From CAYOZN01 sp964408455 (GTDB taxonomy: Bacteria > Planctomycetota > Phycisphaerae > UBA1845 > UTPLA1): a stretch of 64,000 nt of DNA. Positions within the stretch are counted from its first letter, which is position 1. Each line of letters opens with the position of its first letter. The stretch covers positions 1 through 64,000 of the forward strand of contig CAYOZN010000027.1 in assembly GCA_964408455.1 (NCBI GenBank), in the 5' to 3' direction. Below the pieces are notes generated by a model. That model was not told where the DNA came from, searched no databases, and worked only from the letters and a program-made list of their open reading frames with translations. Below are positions 8,874 through 16,918 of this stretch, piece after piece. The position numbers and the translations under genes are program-made.

Positions 8874-9344
8874 TCATGTATTCAACATCAGCTCGAAGAA
8901 CCTGGCGCCGGGCAGCGGGTTGAAGACGTAGGGCGGCACTTCGCGAAAGCCGAGTGATTCGTAAAGCGCGATGGCGGCGGACATCTGCGGCACGGTGTCC
9001 AGCAGCATTCGGGTGTAGCCGGTGCGGCGGGCGGCGTCGATGAGCCCTGTCGCGAGCATGCGGCCGATGCCGCGGCCGCGGTGCGCTGGGCGGACGAAGA
9101 AGCGTTTCATTTCGCAGGTCAAACTGTCGTGCGGGCGCATGGCCACGCAACCTGCGGGGCGTGGCCCGTCCCAGGCCAGCAGAATTGCGCCGGCGGGCGG
9201 GCCGTAGGCGCCGGGCAGCGTTTCAAGCTCTCGTTCGAAGTTCTGAAAGGCCAGGTCGAAGCCGAGAGAATCGGCGTATTCGCGGAATAATGCCGCGGCC
9301 TTGGGCAATTCGTGCGTGGACTGTACCGGTCGAATCTCGATCAT
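8874..9344 (-). CDS. GNAT-family N-acetyltransferase
   Basis: 156 residues. Contains the acetyl-CoA-binding motif A in the form FVRPAHRGRGIGRML (R-G-x-G-x-G/A type), followed by a motif-B-like helix and strand ending YESLGFREVPPY, the usual C-terminal core of the GNAT fold. The N-terminus (MIEIRPVQSTHELPKAAALF) is also typical. Substrate cannot be read from sequence. It is encoded opposite to rho and to the S41 peptidase gene and stands alone, so context gives no clue. The ~210 bases between rho and this gene hold short palindromic words (for example CCGGCATGCCGG at 8774-8785) but no gene. Confidence 0.88.
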   Translation of the reverse strand: MIEIRPVQSTHELPKAAALFREYADSLGFDLAFQNFERELETLPGAYGPPAGAILLAWDGPRPAGCVAMRPHDSLTCEMKRFFVRPAHRGRGIGRMLATGLIDAARRTGYTRMLLDTVPQMSAAIALYESLGFREVPPYVFNPLPGARFFELMLNT

Positions 9345-9530
9345 GGGGGTACGGTCAGATTATCCTGATAGCGTCACGGGCGTGAGGCCTGTGCCACAAG
9401 ATTTCTGGCACGGTGCTGTGCCCCAGGCTGTGCCATCGCGTTTGTGACACGGTAAGCGGGTCAAAGCGCACTGGCCACAGTGTCGGTGTTACAGGATGCG
9501 CAAAGATCAGCCCTTGATGGAGGCGAGCCG

Positions 9531-11354
9531 ATGCAAGGACGAAACGGGCGGACGTTGCGGGTGCTGGCGGCGGGTTGGGCGGCGGTGCTGGCGATGAATG
9601 GTCTGTCGCGGGCGGACGACTATGCCAGGCTGTCGCCATTTACCGGGCTGCGCTGGAAGGGCGAGGTGCCCGAGGCGCGGCTGCGGGGGACGTGGTATCG
9701 CGTGGTGGCGATCGACGGCGTGGCGGTGGAGGAGATTCTGGCGCATGCGAAGCAGGCACACGGGCGCAAGTGGCAGCGGCGCTTCGCGGAGGACCTGGTG
9801 CAGCTGATGACGGAGATGGGCAAGGCGCCGGGGGAGCGGGTGTCGCTGGACCTGATCAAGTTGAAGACGGGGAAGGCGGTGCATTTTGATGCCGTGAAGA
9901 TGACACACACGAATCGGCAGGCGCTATTGGCGCAGCGCCGGAAGGCGGAGGAACGGCAGGGCCCGGCGGGAGGCGGCTGGGATGCTCGATTGAGCGGCGA
10001 GCAGATCGAGCGGGATCTGCGAGAACTTCGGGAGGCGCTGGAACAGCGATACTCGTACCTGCCGCTGGCGGAGTCGCGCGGCTACGACTGGCGCAAGGCG
10101 CTCGAGGAGATCGAGGAGCAGTGCCGCGGCGGCGTCACGCGGCGGGCGTTTGCCATCGGGCTGGCAGAGGCGATCAATCGCTTCGGCGACGGCCACACAC
10201 GGGTGCGGGGAAAGTATGAATACCTGCCGGGCGGGTATCTGCCGGTGGTGCTGGAGGACGTGGATGGGCGGCTTATCGTACTGAAGGATGACCGATCGGG
10301 GCTGGTCGATGAAAAGCGGCCGTACCTGGCGTCTATTGACGGCGTGGCGGGTGAGGACTGGTTGAAGGCGGCGTCGGCGATGTCGGCGGAGGGCTCGGCA
10401 CAGTTTTCGCGGCGCAATGCCATCGAAATGGCCCACTGGGCGACGTTCGTTCGGCAGGCGCTGCGGCTGGATGCCAGCGAGTCGATCGCGATCGAGCTGC
10501 GCGACGCGTCGGGCGAGGACAAAATGATTCGCACGCTGGCGGTTGCCGGGCGTCCGCCGCAGATCGTGCAGCGACAGGGCCCGACGGAGGGGAAGGCGCT
10601 GCCGGGGGGCATCGGCTATCTGCGCATTGCGGAGATGTCAGACGAGCCCGCGTTTCTGGACAGGCTGACGACGGCGATGCAGACATTTGCGAATGCGCCC
10701 GGGCTGGTGATCGATGTGCGCGGCAATCCGGGCGGGAGTCGAGACGCGCTGCGGACGCTCTATCCCATGCTGTGCGACGGCACGGAGGGGCCGCGGGTGG
10801 TGAACGTTGCAAAATATCGGCTGCGACCGGGGGAGGAGCGCGGGCGGAAAGAAGGATACCTGGAGAATCGGTCGCTGTTTCCGCTGCGTTCGAAGCGATG
10901 GAAGGCTGAGGAGCGGGCGGCAATTGAAAAGTTTGCGTCGGGATTCGAGCCGGAGTGGACGCCGCCGGCGGACCAGTTCAGCGAGTGGCATTACATGGTG
11001 CTGGGACCGGGGAGGGGCGCGACGCCGGTCTATCGCGGGCGGGTGGCGGTGCTGATGGACGAGGGGTGCTTCAGCGCGGCGGATATCTTTTTGGGGGCGA
11101 TGAAGGGACTGCCGCGGGTGACGCTGATCGGCCGGGCGAGCGGCGGCGGGAGCGGGCGTGCCGCGCGTGTGACGCTTTCGGAGAGCCGGCTGGAGGTGCT
11201 GATGTCGAGCATGGCGTCGTTCCGGCCGGACGGGCGGCTGTACGACGGGCGCGGGGTCGAGCCGGATGTGGTGGTGGAGCGGGAAATCGGGGACATTCTT
11301 GGCACGAGCGATTCGGCGCTCGAGGCGGCGATGAAGCATTTGCGGGAACGATAG
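9531..11354 (+). CDS. Exported S41-family peptidase
   Basis: About 607 residues. The ATG at 9531 has GGAGG seven bases upstream and opens into a signal peptide (RTLRVLAAGWAAVLAMNGLSRADD). The C-terminal half has the tail-specific protease core: LVIDVRGNPGGSRDAL, and the nucleophile region DEGCFSAADIFLGAMK, where Ser in FSAAD is the expected catalytic residue. The canonical CtpA lysine motif (around GKGSVQ) is absent; the equivalent place reads GRASGGGSGR, as in S41 branches that use a different general base. The mature N-terminal half is not recognised. Probably periplasmic or cell-surface proteolysis. The neighbouring genes give no specific clue. Confidence 0.85.
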   Translation: MQGRNGRTLRVLAAGWAAVLAMNGLSRADDYARLSPFTGLRWKGEVPEARLRGTWYRVVAIDGVAVEEILAHAKQAHGRKWQRRFAEDLVQLMTEMGKAPGERVSLDLIKLKTGKAVHFDAVKMTHTNRQALLAQRRKAEERQGPAGGGWDARLSGEQIERDLRELREALEQRYSYLPLAESRGYDWRKALEEIEEQCRGGVTRRAFAIGLAEAINRFGDGHTRVRGKYEYLPGGYLPVVLEDVDGRLIVLKDDRSGLVDEKRPYLASIDGVAGEDWLKAASAMSAEGSAQFSRRNAIEMAHWATFVRQALRLDASESIAIELRDASGEDKMIRTLAVAGRPPQIVQRQGPTEGKALPGGIGYLRIAEMSDEPAFLDRLTTAMQTFANAPGLVIDVRGNPGGSRDALRTLYPMLCDGTEGPRVVNVAKYRLRPGEERGRKEGYLENRSLFPLRSKRWKAEERAAIEKFASGFEPEWTPPADQFSEWHYMVLGPGRGATPVYRGRVAVLMDEGCFSAADIFLGAMKGLPRVTLIGRASGGGSGRAARVTLSESRLEVLMSSMASFRPDGRLYDGRGVEPDVVVEREIGDILGTSDSALEAAMKHLRER

Positions 11355-11371
11355 CACGAAGAGTGGTTATG

Positions 11372-11415
11372 GCGCGGGAGATTGGCGCGGGAGATGGGCG
11401 CGGGAGATGGGCGCG
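11372..11415. repeat. 13-bp minisatellite
   Basis: Three tandem copies of gcgcgggagat(t/g)g plus a partial fourth, directly after the S41 peptidase gene and before the 67-bp array. Confidence 0.7.
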
Positions 11416-11455
11416 CGGTAGTTCAGCCGTCCCTACGGGACTTAGGTTTGCGCGC

Positions 11456-12000
11456 GACGAGGTACCCAGCGTTGAAACGCTGGGCTATTCTCAATAGTCC
11501 CTACGGNNNNNNNNNNNNNNNNNNNNNNNNNNNNNNNNNNNNNNNNNNNNNNNNNNNNNNNNNNNNNNNNNNNNNNNNNNNNNNNNNNNNNNNNNNNNNN
11601 NNNNNNGACGAGGTACCCAGCGTTGAAACGCTGGGCTATTCTCAATAGTCCCTACGGGACTCCCATCGTGCGTGACGAGGTACCCAGCGTTGAAACGCTG
11701 GGCTATTCTCAATAGTCCCTACGGGACTTGCATTCTGCGCGACGATGTATTCAGCCATGAACGCGGGGCTATTTTCTATAGTCCCTCCGGGACTCCCATT
11801 CGTGCGCGACGAGGTACCCAGCGTTGAAACGCTGGGCTATTCTCAATAGTCCCTACGGGACTTGCATTCTGCGCGACGATGTATTCAGCCATGAACGCGG
11901 GGCTATTTTCTATAGTCCCTCCGGGACTCCCATTCGTGCGCGACGGAAGTACCCAGCGTTGAATCGGCGGGCTACTCTCAATGGCCCCTTCCGGGACCGG
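11456..12000. repeat. 67-bp tandem repeat array with internal scaffold gap
   Basis: Units start at 11456, then after the gap at 11607, 11674, 11741, 11808, 11875 and 11942, with an exact 67-bp period. Type A units carry two hairpins: CCCAGCGTT-GA-AACGCTGGG and AGTCCC-TAC-GGGACT. Type B units (11741, 11875) keep the second and have lost the first. 11674-11807 and 11808-11941 are identical 134-bp A+B blocks. The last unit (11942) is diverged. All frames read through are spurious because 67 is not a multiple of three. Confidence 0.9.
11507..11606. other. Scaffold gap (100 N)
   Basis: Exactly 100 N inside the repeat array. The distance across the gap (11456 to 11607, 151 bp) is not a multiple of 67, so the gap length is a placeholder and the repeat number is unknown. 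Confidence 0.98.
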
Positions 12001-12125
12001 ATTGTTTGCAAAGCTGCGCGCAAAAAAAGGCCGGGCAATTTTCAACGGTTAATACGAGGGTGCGAGGACGGCGTACGGTAATCAGCGTGGGCGTTTCGGG
12101 GCGCTCATCCCAGTACGACGTGTGT

Positions 12126-12176
12126 AAAAAAGGCGTGCGGCACCCCTGGAAGTTGGCGCGGTCAGAGGGTGCCGCA
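12126..12176 (-). terminator. Intrinsic terminator of the candidate RNA
   Basis: On the minus strand, TGCGGCACCC (12167-12176) pairs perfectly with GGGTGCCGCA (12136-12145). Six T follow (12126-12131). Confidence 0.65.
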
Positions 12177-12330
12177 GCGAGTGGAAGACAAGAATATGGC
12201 GGCGCTGCATCAGCAGCCGGGCGTTTTCAGGTTGCGGCGCAAAATCGGCCGATGGTTGTGCATCGGCTGGTGAGCGCTAACTCAGAATTTGCGTCGCTAT
12301 TGAAAACGTCGTGCTGTGCGGTGACGCCAC
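12126..12330 (-). ncRNA. Candidate small structured RNA, about 205 nt
   Basis: An independent minus-strand unit with a near-consensus promoter (12336-12365) and an intrinsic terminator (12126-12176), and no ORF. By eye it forms a long rod: UGGCG/CGCCA (12325-12329 with 12197-12201); GCA and AGCA pairing within 12312-12319 and 12207-12215; perfect 8-bp CGUUUUCA/UGAAAACG (12301-12308 with 12222-12229); GCG and CGCAAA paired to CGC and UUUGCG (12288-12297 with 12234-12243); apical GCCGAUG/CAUCGGC (12261-12267 with 12248-12254), six-base loop. A small side hairpin UGAG/CUCA sits in the asymmetric bulge. Size and rod shape resemble 6S RNA; identity unproven. Confidence 0.6.
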
Positions 12331-12335
12331 GCATC

Positions 12336-12365
12336 ATTATAGGTCTATACGAGACGCGCGGTCAA
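12336..12365 (-). promoter_or_regulatory. Sigma-70-type promoter of the candidate RNA
   Basis: Minus strand: -35 TTGACC (12360-12365), 18-bp spacer, -10 TATAAT (12336-12341, perfect consensus). Predicted start near 12329-12331. It lies downstream of the stop of the HExxH gene, so it does not serve that gene. Confidence 0.7.
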
Positions 12366-12416
12366 CTTGATCGCGGGAAAACTGCGGAAAATGTCGCGGC
12401 TGGCGGGAGAGTTGCC

Positions 12417-13025
12417 TCAGGCGAGCGGGAAGAGCAGTCCTTGAACGGCGCCGGGGATGGGGCCGGGCATGGCAGCGGGCGGGATGGTGCGGGGAGCGAG
12501 CGGCCGGCGGGCAGCCCGCACGGTTTGCCGGGCAGCGGCGACGAAGCCGTCGAGATCCTGAAAGTCCCACAGGTGGCGCGGGACCGACTGACCGCACGCG
12601 TCGCGCACGACGATGCCGTAGCGATCGACGAGCACGCGGGCGGCGAAGCGGTCGCAACGACCCTCCTTCTGGCGGACGTTGCGGCGGGCCTGCTGGACGA
12701 GCCAGTGGTAATACTCGTGAAGGAAGACGAAGAGGACGAGCTGATAAGGATCGGCCACTTGCATCGAATATAACTCGCGCCACCAGTGGGTGCGGCTGGA
12801 CCGGGGCCGGGCGATGTTGGTGAGCAGGCGGTATGGATAGCGATTGTGGCGGCCCAGGTTGACGAAGATGCGGCTGGTGGCGTAGTAGCAGGTGCCGGAG
12901 AAGTCGGAGCCGCGGCTGTAGCGCACGGCGACGCTGAAGCCCTCGGAGGGCCAGCCATCGATGCCGTCGAGCATCATGGCGGCGAGGCGCTCAGAATCCA
13001 ACTGGGTGGCGTTTCGAAACTGCAT
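12417..13025 (-). CDS. Putative zinc metalloprotease-like protein (HExxH)
   Basis: 202 residues. The centre reads FVFLHEYYHWL, an HExxH zinc-binding motif, followed about 15 residues later by EGRCDRFAARVL. That resembles the E-x-x-x-D-x-FA third-ligand region of ImmA/IrrE- and SprT-like zincins. No signal peptide is visible, so it is probably cytoplasmic. The C-terminal ~50 residues are Pro/Ala-rich. It is the last minus-strand gene after kdsD (112-base gap) and could be the tail of the exopolysaccharide operon. A ribosome-binding site is weak or too close (AGGA next to the ATG at 13025). Function unknown; a regulatory protease or a non-catalytic relative are both possible. Confidence 0.6.
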   Translation of the reverse strand: MQFRNATQLDSERLAAMMLDGIDGWPSEGFSVAVRYSRGSDFSGTCYYATSRIFVNLGRHNRYPYRLLTNIARPRSSRTHWWRELYSMQVADPYQLVLFVFLHEYYHWLVQQARRNVRQKEGRCDRFAARVLVDRYGIVVRDACGQSVPRHLWDFQDLDGFVAAARQTVRAARRPLAPRTIPPAAMPGPIPGAVQGLLFPLA

Positions 13026-13136
13026 TTCCTATTCTCGTTCGACCAACCGAAGCCACGGGCGCGGCGCGTGAACGGCGCGGCGGCGAGCCATCCGGCGTTT
13101 CACCGGGGCAAACGCGGGGCCATGTTGATCTATCGG

Positions 13137-14186
13137 CTATCCGATGCCTGCGCGGACGAGGTCCTGCAGGCGGAGGATTCCGTCGGGGCGATCTCCATCG
13201 TTCGAGACGACCAGGACCGTGATCTGACTCTCGCGCATGATCCGCAGGCATTCGACGGCGAGCGTCGATGGCGGAATGGTGGAGCACTTGACCGGCGGCT
13301 CGTCGGGCGATCGGCGGCTCTGCCGCCAAGCCTCGAAGGCGGTGAGGGTCATGGGGTTCTGGCAGCGCGTCAGGAGGCGCCTTAAGTCTCCATCGGTAAA
13401 GACGCCGACCAGACGCGAGTCGTCATGCACGATGCATGCCATGCCGAGATGCTTGTTGGTGGCGGTGAGGAGGAGTTCGGGGACGGGTGCGCTGCCGCAG
13501 ACGACGGGCATCTCGGGGCCGGCGTGCATGAGATCGGCGGCGCGAAGGAGGAGGCGGCGACCGAGGCTTCCTTCGGGATGGAAGCGGCCGAAGTCGGACT
13601 CGGAGAAGCCTCGGCGTTCGAGGAGGACCATGGCGAGGGCATCGCCAAGGGCGAGGGAAAGGAGCGTGCTGGTGGTGGGCGCGAGGCGGAGGGGACCGGC
13701 CTCGGGCAGGTCGGGCAACTGGAGAACGGCGTCGGCCAGCTCCGCAAGCGGGGACTGGAGGGATTCGCATATGGCGATGACGCGACCGGCATCGCTGACG
13801 CGGCGGAAGTGCTGAACAAACTTGACGACTTCCTCGGAGTAGCCGCTCTTGGACAGAGCCAGGAGGACGGCACCGGGGCTGACGGCGCCGAGATCGCCGT
13901 GGACGCCCTCGACGGGGTGCATGAACATCGCCGGGGAGCCGGTGCTGGCCAGGGTGGCGGCAATTTTGCGGGCGATGAGACCGCTCTTGCCGATGCCGGT
14001 GACGATCATCGGGGAGCGGGCGGCGAGGATGAACTCAACCGCCCTGCCGAAGGAGGGTCCGACGAGCTCGCGTGCGGCGCGCAATGCGTCGGCCTGTTCG
14101 GCGATGAACTCTCGGGCATGTGCCTCCGGGGTGCGCACGATCGGTTCCGCCTCGCGCTGGGCGGCGGGCGGAACACGACCAGTCAT
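13137..14186 (-). CDS. kdsD: Arabinose-5-phosphate isomerase (KdsD/KpsF type)
   Basis: About 349 residues. It interconverts D-ribulose 5-phosphate and D-arabinose 5-phosphate, the first step of Kdo synthesis. The N-terminal SIS domain shows IVTGIGKSGLIARKIAATLA, HPVEGVHGDLGAV and LALSKSGYSEEV. Two C-terminal CBS domains follow (DLMHAGPEMPVV..., ending in LRIMRESQITVLVVSNDG). The order SIS-CBS-CBS and the length match the family. The ATG at 14186 overlaps the TGA of the upstream BY-kinase gene by one base (TGATG), implying translational coupling within the exopolysaccharide operon. An alternative TTG one codon earlier is less likely. No other Kdo genes are in the window. Confidence 0.92.
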   Translation of the reverse strand: MTGRVPPAAQREAEPIVRTPEAHAREFIAEQADALRAARELVGPSFGRAVEFILAARSPMIVTGIGKSGLIARKIAATLASTGSPAMFMHPVEGVHGDLGAVSPGAVLLALSKSGYSEEVVKFVQHFRRVSDAGRVIAICESLQSPLAELADAVLQLPDLPEAGPLRLAPTTSTLLSLALGDALAMVLLERRGFSESDFGRFHPEGSLGRRLLLRAADLMHAGPEMPVVCGSAPVPELLLTATNKHLGMACIVHDDSRLVGVFTDGDLRRLLTRCQNPMTLTAFEAWRQSRRSPDEPPVKCSTIPPSTLAVECLRIMRESQITVLVVSNDGDRPDGILRLQDLVRAGIG

Positions 14187-16825
14187 CAATGCCGGCGCCC
14201 GCCGTCGCCTGTTTCGGAATCTCCCAGATCATCGCCGAGATCGAAGTCGTCATCAATCTTGAAGTCGTCGGGGTCGAGCGGATCGGCCAGTATGGACGAA
14301 TCTCCGGCGGCGGAGAAGTCGTCGCGCGGGGTGACCAGATCGTCGTCCTGCGGGATTTCGATGCGGTCAATATCGGGCAGGGGCTGCTGGAGGCCCAGAT
14401 CGCCGAGGTTGAAGTCGTCGAGCTTGCCGGCGTGCGCGGCAACGCTGGCCTCGGCGGCCTGGGGTTCGGCAAAGCCCTCAGTAGCGCGTTCTTCCTGATC
14501 GAAGACAATCACGTCGTCGGAGTCGCGGCTGGGGGCTTCGTCCATCCGCGAGCCGAACGGCGCTCGCGAGGCTTCCTGGGCCAGGCTGGCTGAGGTGGAC
14601 ACATCGAGCTGGAGACGGGGTCGACCGGCTTCGTCCTCGGTGTCCTGGTAGTCGTAGAACTCGCGATAGACCTTGCGGAAGTAGCCGCCGGCGCGGGTCT
14701 GCACTTCGTTGAGGACGGCGCCGAAGATGCGTGCGCCGATGGCTTCGAGGTTTGTCTGGGAGCGCTGGAGGGCGCCGCGCGAGGTCTTGCGATACTGGCA
14801 GACGAGGAGGCAGCCATCGACGGCGCCGGCGAGGACCATGGCATCGCTGACGAGCAGGACGGGTGGTCCGTCGAAGATGACCTGGTCGTAGCGCGAGCGG
14901 GCGTCGACAACGACGTCGCGTAGATAGCTGCTGCCGAGGAGTTCGGCGGGGTTGGGCGGAATGGGGCCGGCGCTGAGCACATCGAGGCCGGGGACGGAGG
15001 TCTCGCTGACGTAGTCCTTGAGGAAGCCCTGTCCGATGAGGATGTTGCTGAGGCCCTCGACGCGGGTGTTGGGGAAGATGCGCGGGATGGCGGAGCGACG
15101 GAAGTTGGCGTCGATAAGCAGGACGCGGCGACCGCTGAGGGCGATGGAGATCGCCAGGTTGGTGGCGATGGTGGTTTTGCCATTACCGCCGCTGGGGCTG
15201 GTGACGAGGATGACGCCCTGCTGTTCGGCCGGAGCGCTGAAGAACAGGTTTGCACGGAGGTTTCGGAAGGCCTCGGCGACGACGGAGTGCGGCGCTTCGA
15301 GGCAGGCGGTTTCGACGTGCTCGATATCGACTTCGTCGTCATCGGTCGTGGGAATGGTGCCGAGGACGGGAAGCTGAGTTCGCATGACGTCGCGCGGTGT
15401 GCGGACGGACTTGTCGGAGATTTCGAGGAGGAGGGCAAAGCCCACGCTGAGCGCCAGGGCGGCAAATGCGCCGAGCGGGATGAAGGTGAGCAGTTGCGGG
15501 CTGGCGATGTTCTCGGGCTTGAAGGCGCGGGACACGACGTCGATCTGCACCTTCTGGTCCTGGCGGTAGATGATGTCGAGATCGGCCTGTTTCTGCTGTA
15601 GCTCCTGCAAATTCATGCGGAGCATTTCCTGCTCCATGATGAGGTCTTCGTACTTGGCCTTCTTCTTTTCGCGATCCTGCTGCTGGGCCTGGGTCCGATT
15701 CTGCTCGTTCATGAGCTTGAGCAACTGGTCCTGGAGCTCGAGGTAGCCCTGCCGGGCGAATTCGACCTGCTGGGTGTTGTACTGAACGACGCGGACGGCC
15801 ATTTCCTCGGTGAGCTTGGCGGCAGCGGCGTCGTATGCTGCCTGCACCTGTTTGACGGTGCGGTGGTTGTCGAGGTACTGGCTTCTGGCCTGCATGAGGC
15901 TCTGCTCGGCAAAGGAGAGATTCTGGCGTGCCTGAACGATGACTGGATCGGTGTTCAGGATGGCCTGCAACTCGGTGGAGATGCCGAGGGTTTTTGGATC
16001 GCGGTCCTTCAGGGCATCCCAAAGCGACTTGCGGCCCTGGAGGTCGATCTGCAACTGCTTGATCAGCGAGGAGACGAGAAGCAGTTCCTCCTTGCCCTGG
16101 TCGAGCAGAGAATCGGAGAATTCGTTGGACATGCGGAACTGTTCGATTTCCTTTTTCTTGTCTTCGAAGTTGCGCTGTGCGCGGCTGACTTCGTCGAGGA
16201 GGCGGCTCTTCTGGGCGCCGAGCGTCAGCTCCTTGTCGCGATCGACCTGGGCGCGGTACTTGTTGACGACGGTGTCGACGATGGTCCTGATTTCCTCGGG
16301 CTTTCGCCAGTTGCCAGTGACGCGGATGAGGTTGGTATCGCGGAGGGGCGCGACGGCGAGGATGTCGAGGAGCAGGTCCTCCATTCGTTCGTTGTAGCGC
16401 TTGGCGTCGACCTGGGCTTCCTTGAACCAGTCCGTATTGCGGACGGCGGGTTCCTTCAACGCTTCGCTGAGGACCTCGGTGGTCTGGATGCGGAAGGTCT
16501 GATTCTGGAGTTCGCGTTCGATCTCGCCCTGGGGCTGATGCTCCTTGTCGAGGGGATCTGCGGGGTTGATGGGATCGAGCGAGGTGACGCGGATATCCGA
16601 CCAGGTGGAGTAGGTGGGATACTTGATGTACCAGAAGACGATGCCACCGACGGCGGCCCCGCCGAGGAGGATCCACATGAAGAGGATGAGGACGAGCCTC
16701 TGGCGCAGGATTCGCATGACGTCCGCGCCGGTGAGGGCGGGGGCGTGGCCCATGTGTGCGCCGGCAGAAGGAACGGGCAGATAGGCACCGCCCATGGTCG
16801 GATTCGCGGCTGTCAACGTGGTCAT
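14186..16825 (-). CDS. Wzc-like polysaccharide co-polymerase with BY-kinase-type ATPase domain
   Basis: About 879 residues. Chain-length determinant (Wzz) domain at the N-terminus with one membrane segment near residue 50, a long coiled-coil middle, a second membrane segment near 450, then a cytoplasmic CpsD/CapB-like ATPase. The Walker A motif is SPSGGNGKTTIATNLA and Walker B is VIFDGPP. The Walker A' motif reads VLLIDANFRRSAI, so the second Asp of the usual D-x-D is Asn. A Tyr cluster (YFRKVYREFYDYQD) follows the ATPase core and could be the autophosphorylation site; a long acidic tail comes after. The ATG at 16825 has GGAG upstream. It would control polymer length and export with the Wza-like protein. 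Confidence 0.88.
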   Translation of the reverse strand: MTTLTAANPTMGGAYLPVPSAGAHMGHAPALTGADVMRILRQRLVLILFMWILLGGAAVGGIVFWYIKYPTYSTWSDIRVTSLDPINPADPLDKEHQPQGEIERELQNQTFRIQTTEVLSEALKEPAVRNTDWFKEAQVDAKRYNERMEDLLLDILAVAPLRDTNLIRVTGNWRKPEEIRTIVDTVVNKYRAQVDRDKELTLGAQKSRLLDEVSRAQRNFEDKKKEIEQFRMSNEFSDSLLDQGKEELLLVSSLIKQLQIDLQGRKSLWDALKDRDPKTLGISTELQAILNTDPVIVQARQNLSFAEQSLMQARSQYLDNHRTVKQVQAAYDAAAAKLTEEMAVRVVQYNTQQVEFARQGYLELQDQLLKLMNEQNRTQAQQQDREKKKAKYEDLIMEQEMLRMNLQELQQKQADLDIIYRQDQKVQIDVVSRAFKPENIASPQLLTFIPLGAFAALALSVGFALLLEISDKSVRTPRDVMRTQLPVLGTIPTTDDDEVDIEHVETACLEAPHSVVAEAFRNLRANLFFSAPAEQQGVILVTSPSGGNGKTTIATNLAISIALSGRRVLLIDANFRRSAIPRIFPNTRVEGLSNILIGQGFLKDYVSETSVPGLDVLSAGPIPPNPAELLGSSYLRDVVVDARSRYDQVIFDGPPVLLVSDAMVLAGAVDGCLLVCQYRKTSRGALQRSQTNLEAIGARIFGAVLNEVQTRAGGYFRKVYREFYDYQDTEDEAGRPRLQLDVSTSASLAQEASRAPFGSRMDEAPSRDSDDVIVFDQEERATEGFAEPQAAEASVAAHAGKLDDFNLGDLGLQQPLPDIDRIEIPQDDDLVTPRDDFSAAGDSSILADPLDPDDFKIDDDFDLGDDLGDSETGDGGRRH

Positions 16826-16918
16826 GATGTTCAACTCCAGATCCGCATCGCGAGAGGCGCAAAAAGTGCCGGACGAATGACGCGGCAAGGGCCGCGTGGC
16901 GGCGGCGTCGGCGCGATG

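Noticed and set aside
11456..12000. Possible CRISPR array
   Set aside because: Units are contiguous 67-bp tandem copies with internal palindromes and no unique spacers; no cas gene is near.
11382..12045. Small open frames through the repeat array and N run
   Set aside because: The 67-bp period shifts the frame every unit and some frames read through N, so they are not genes.
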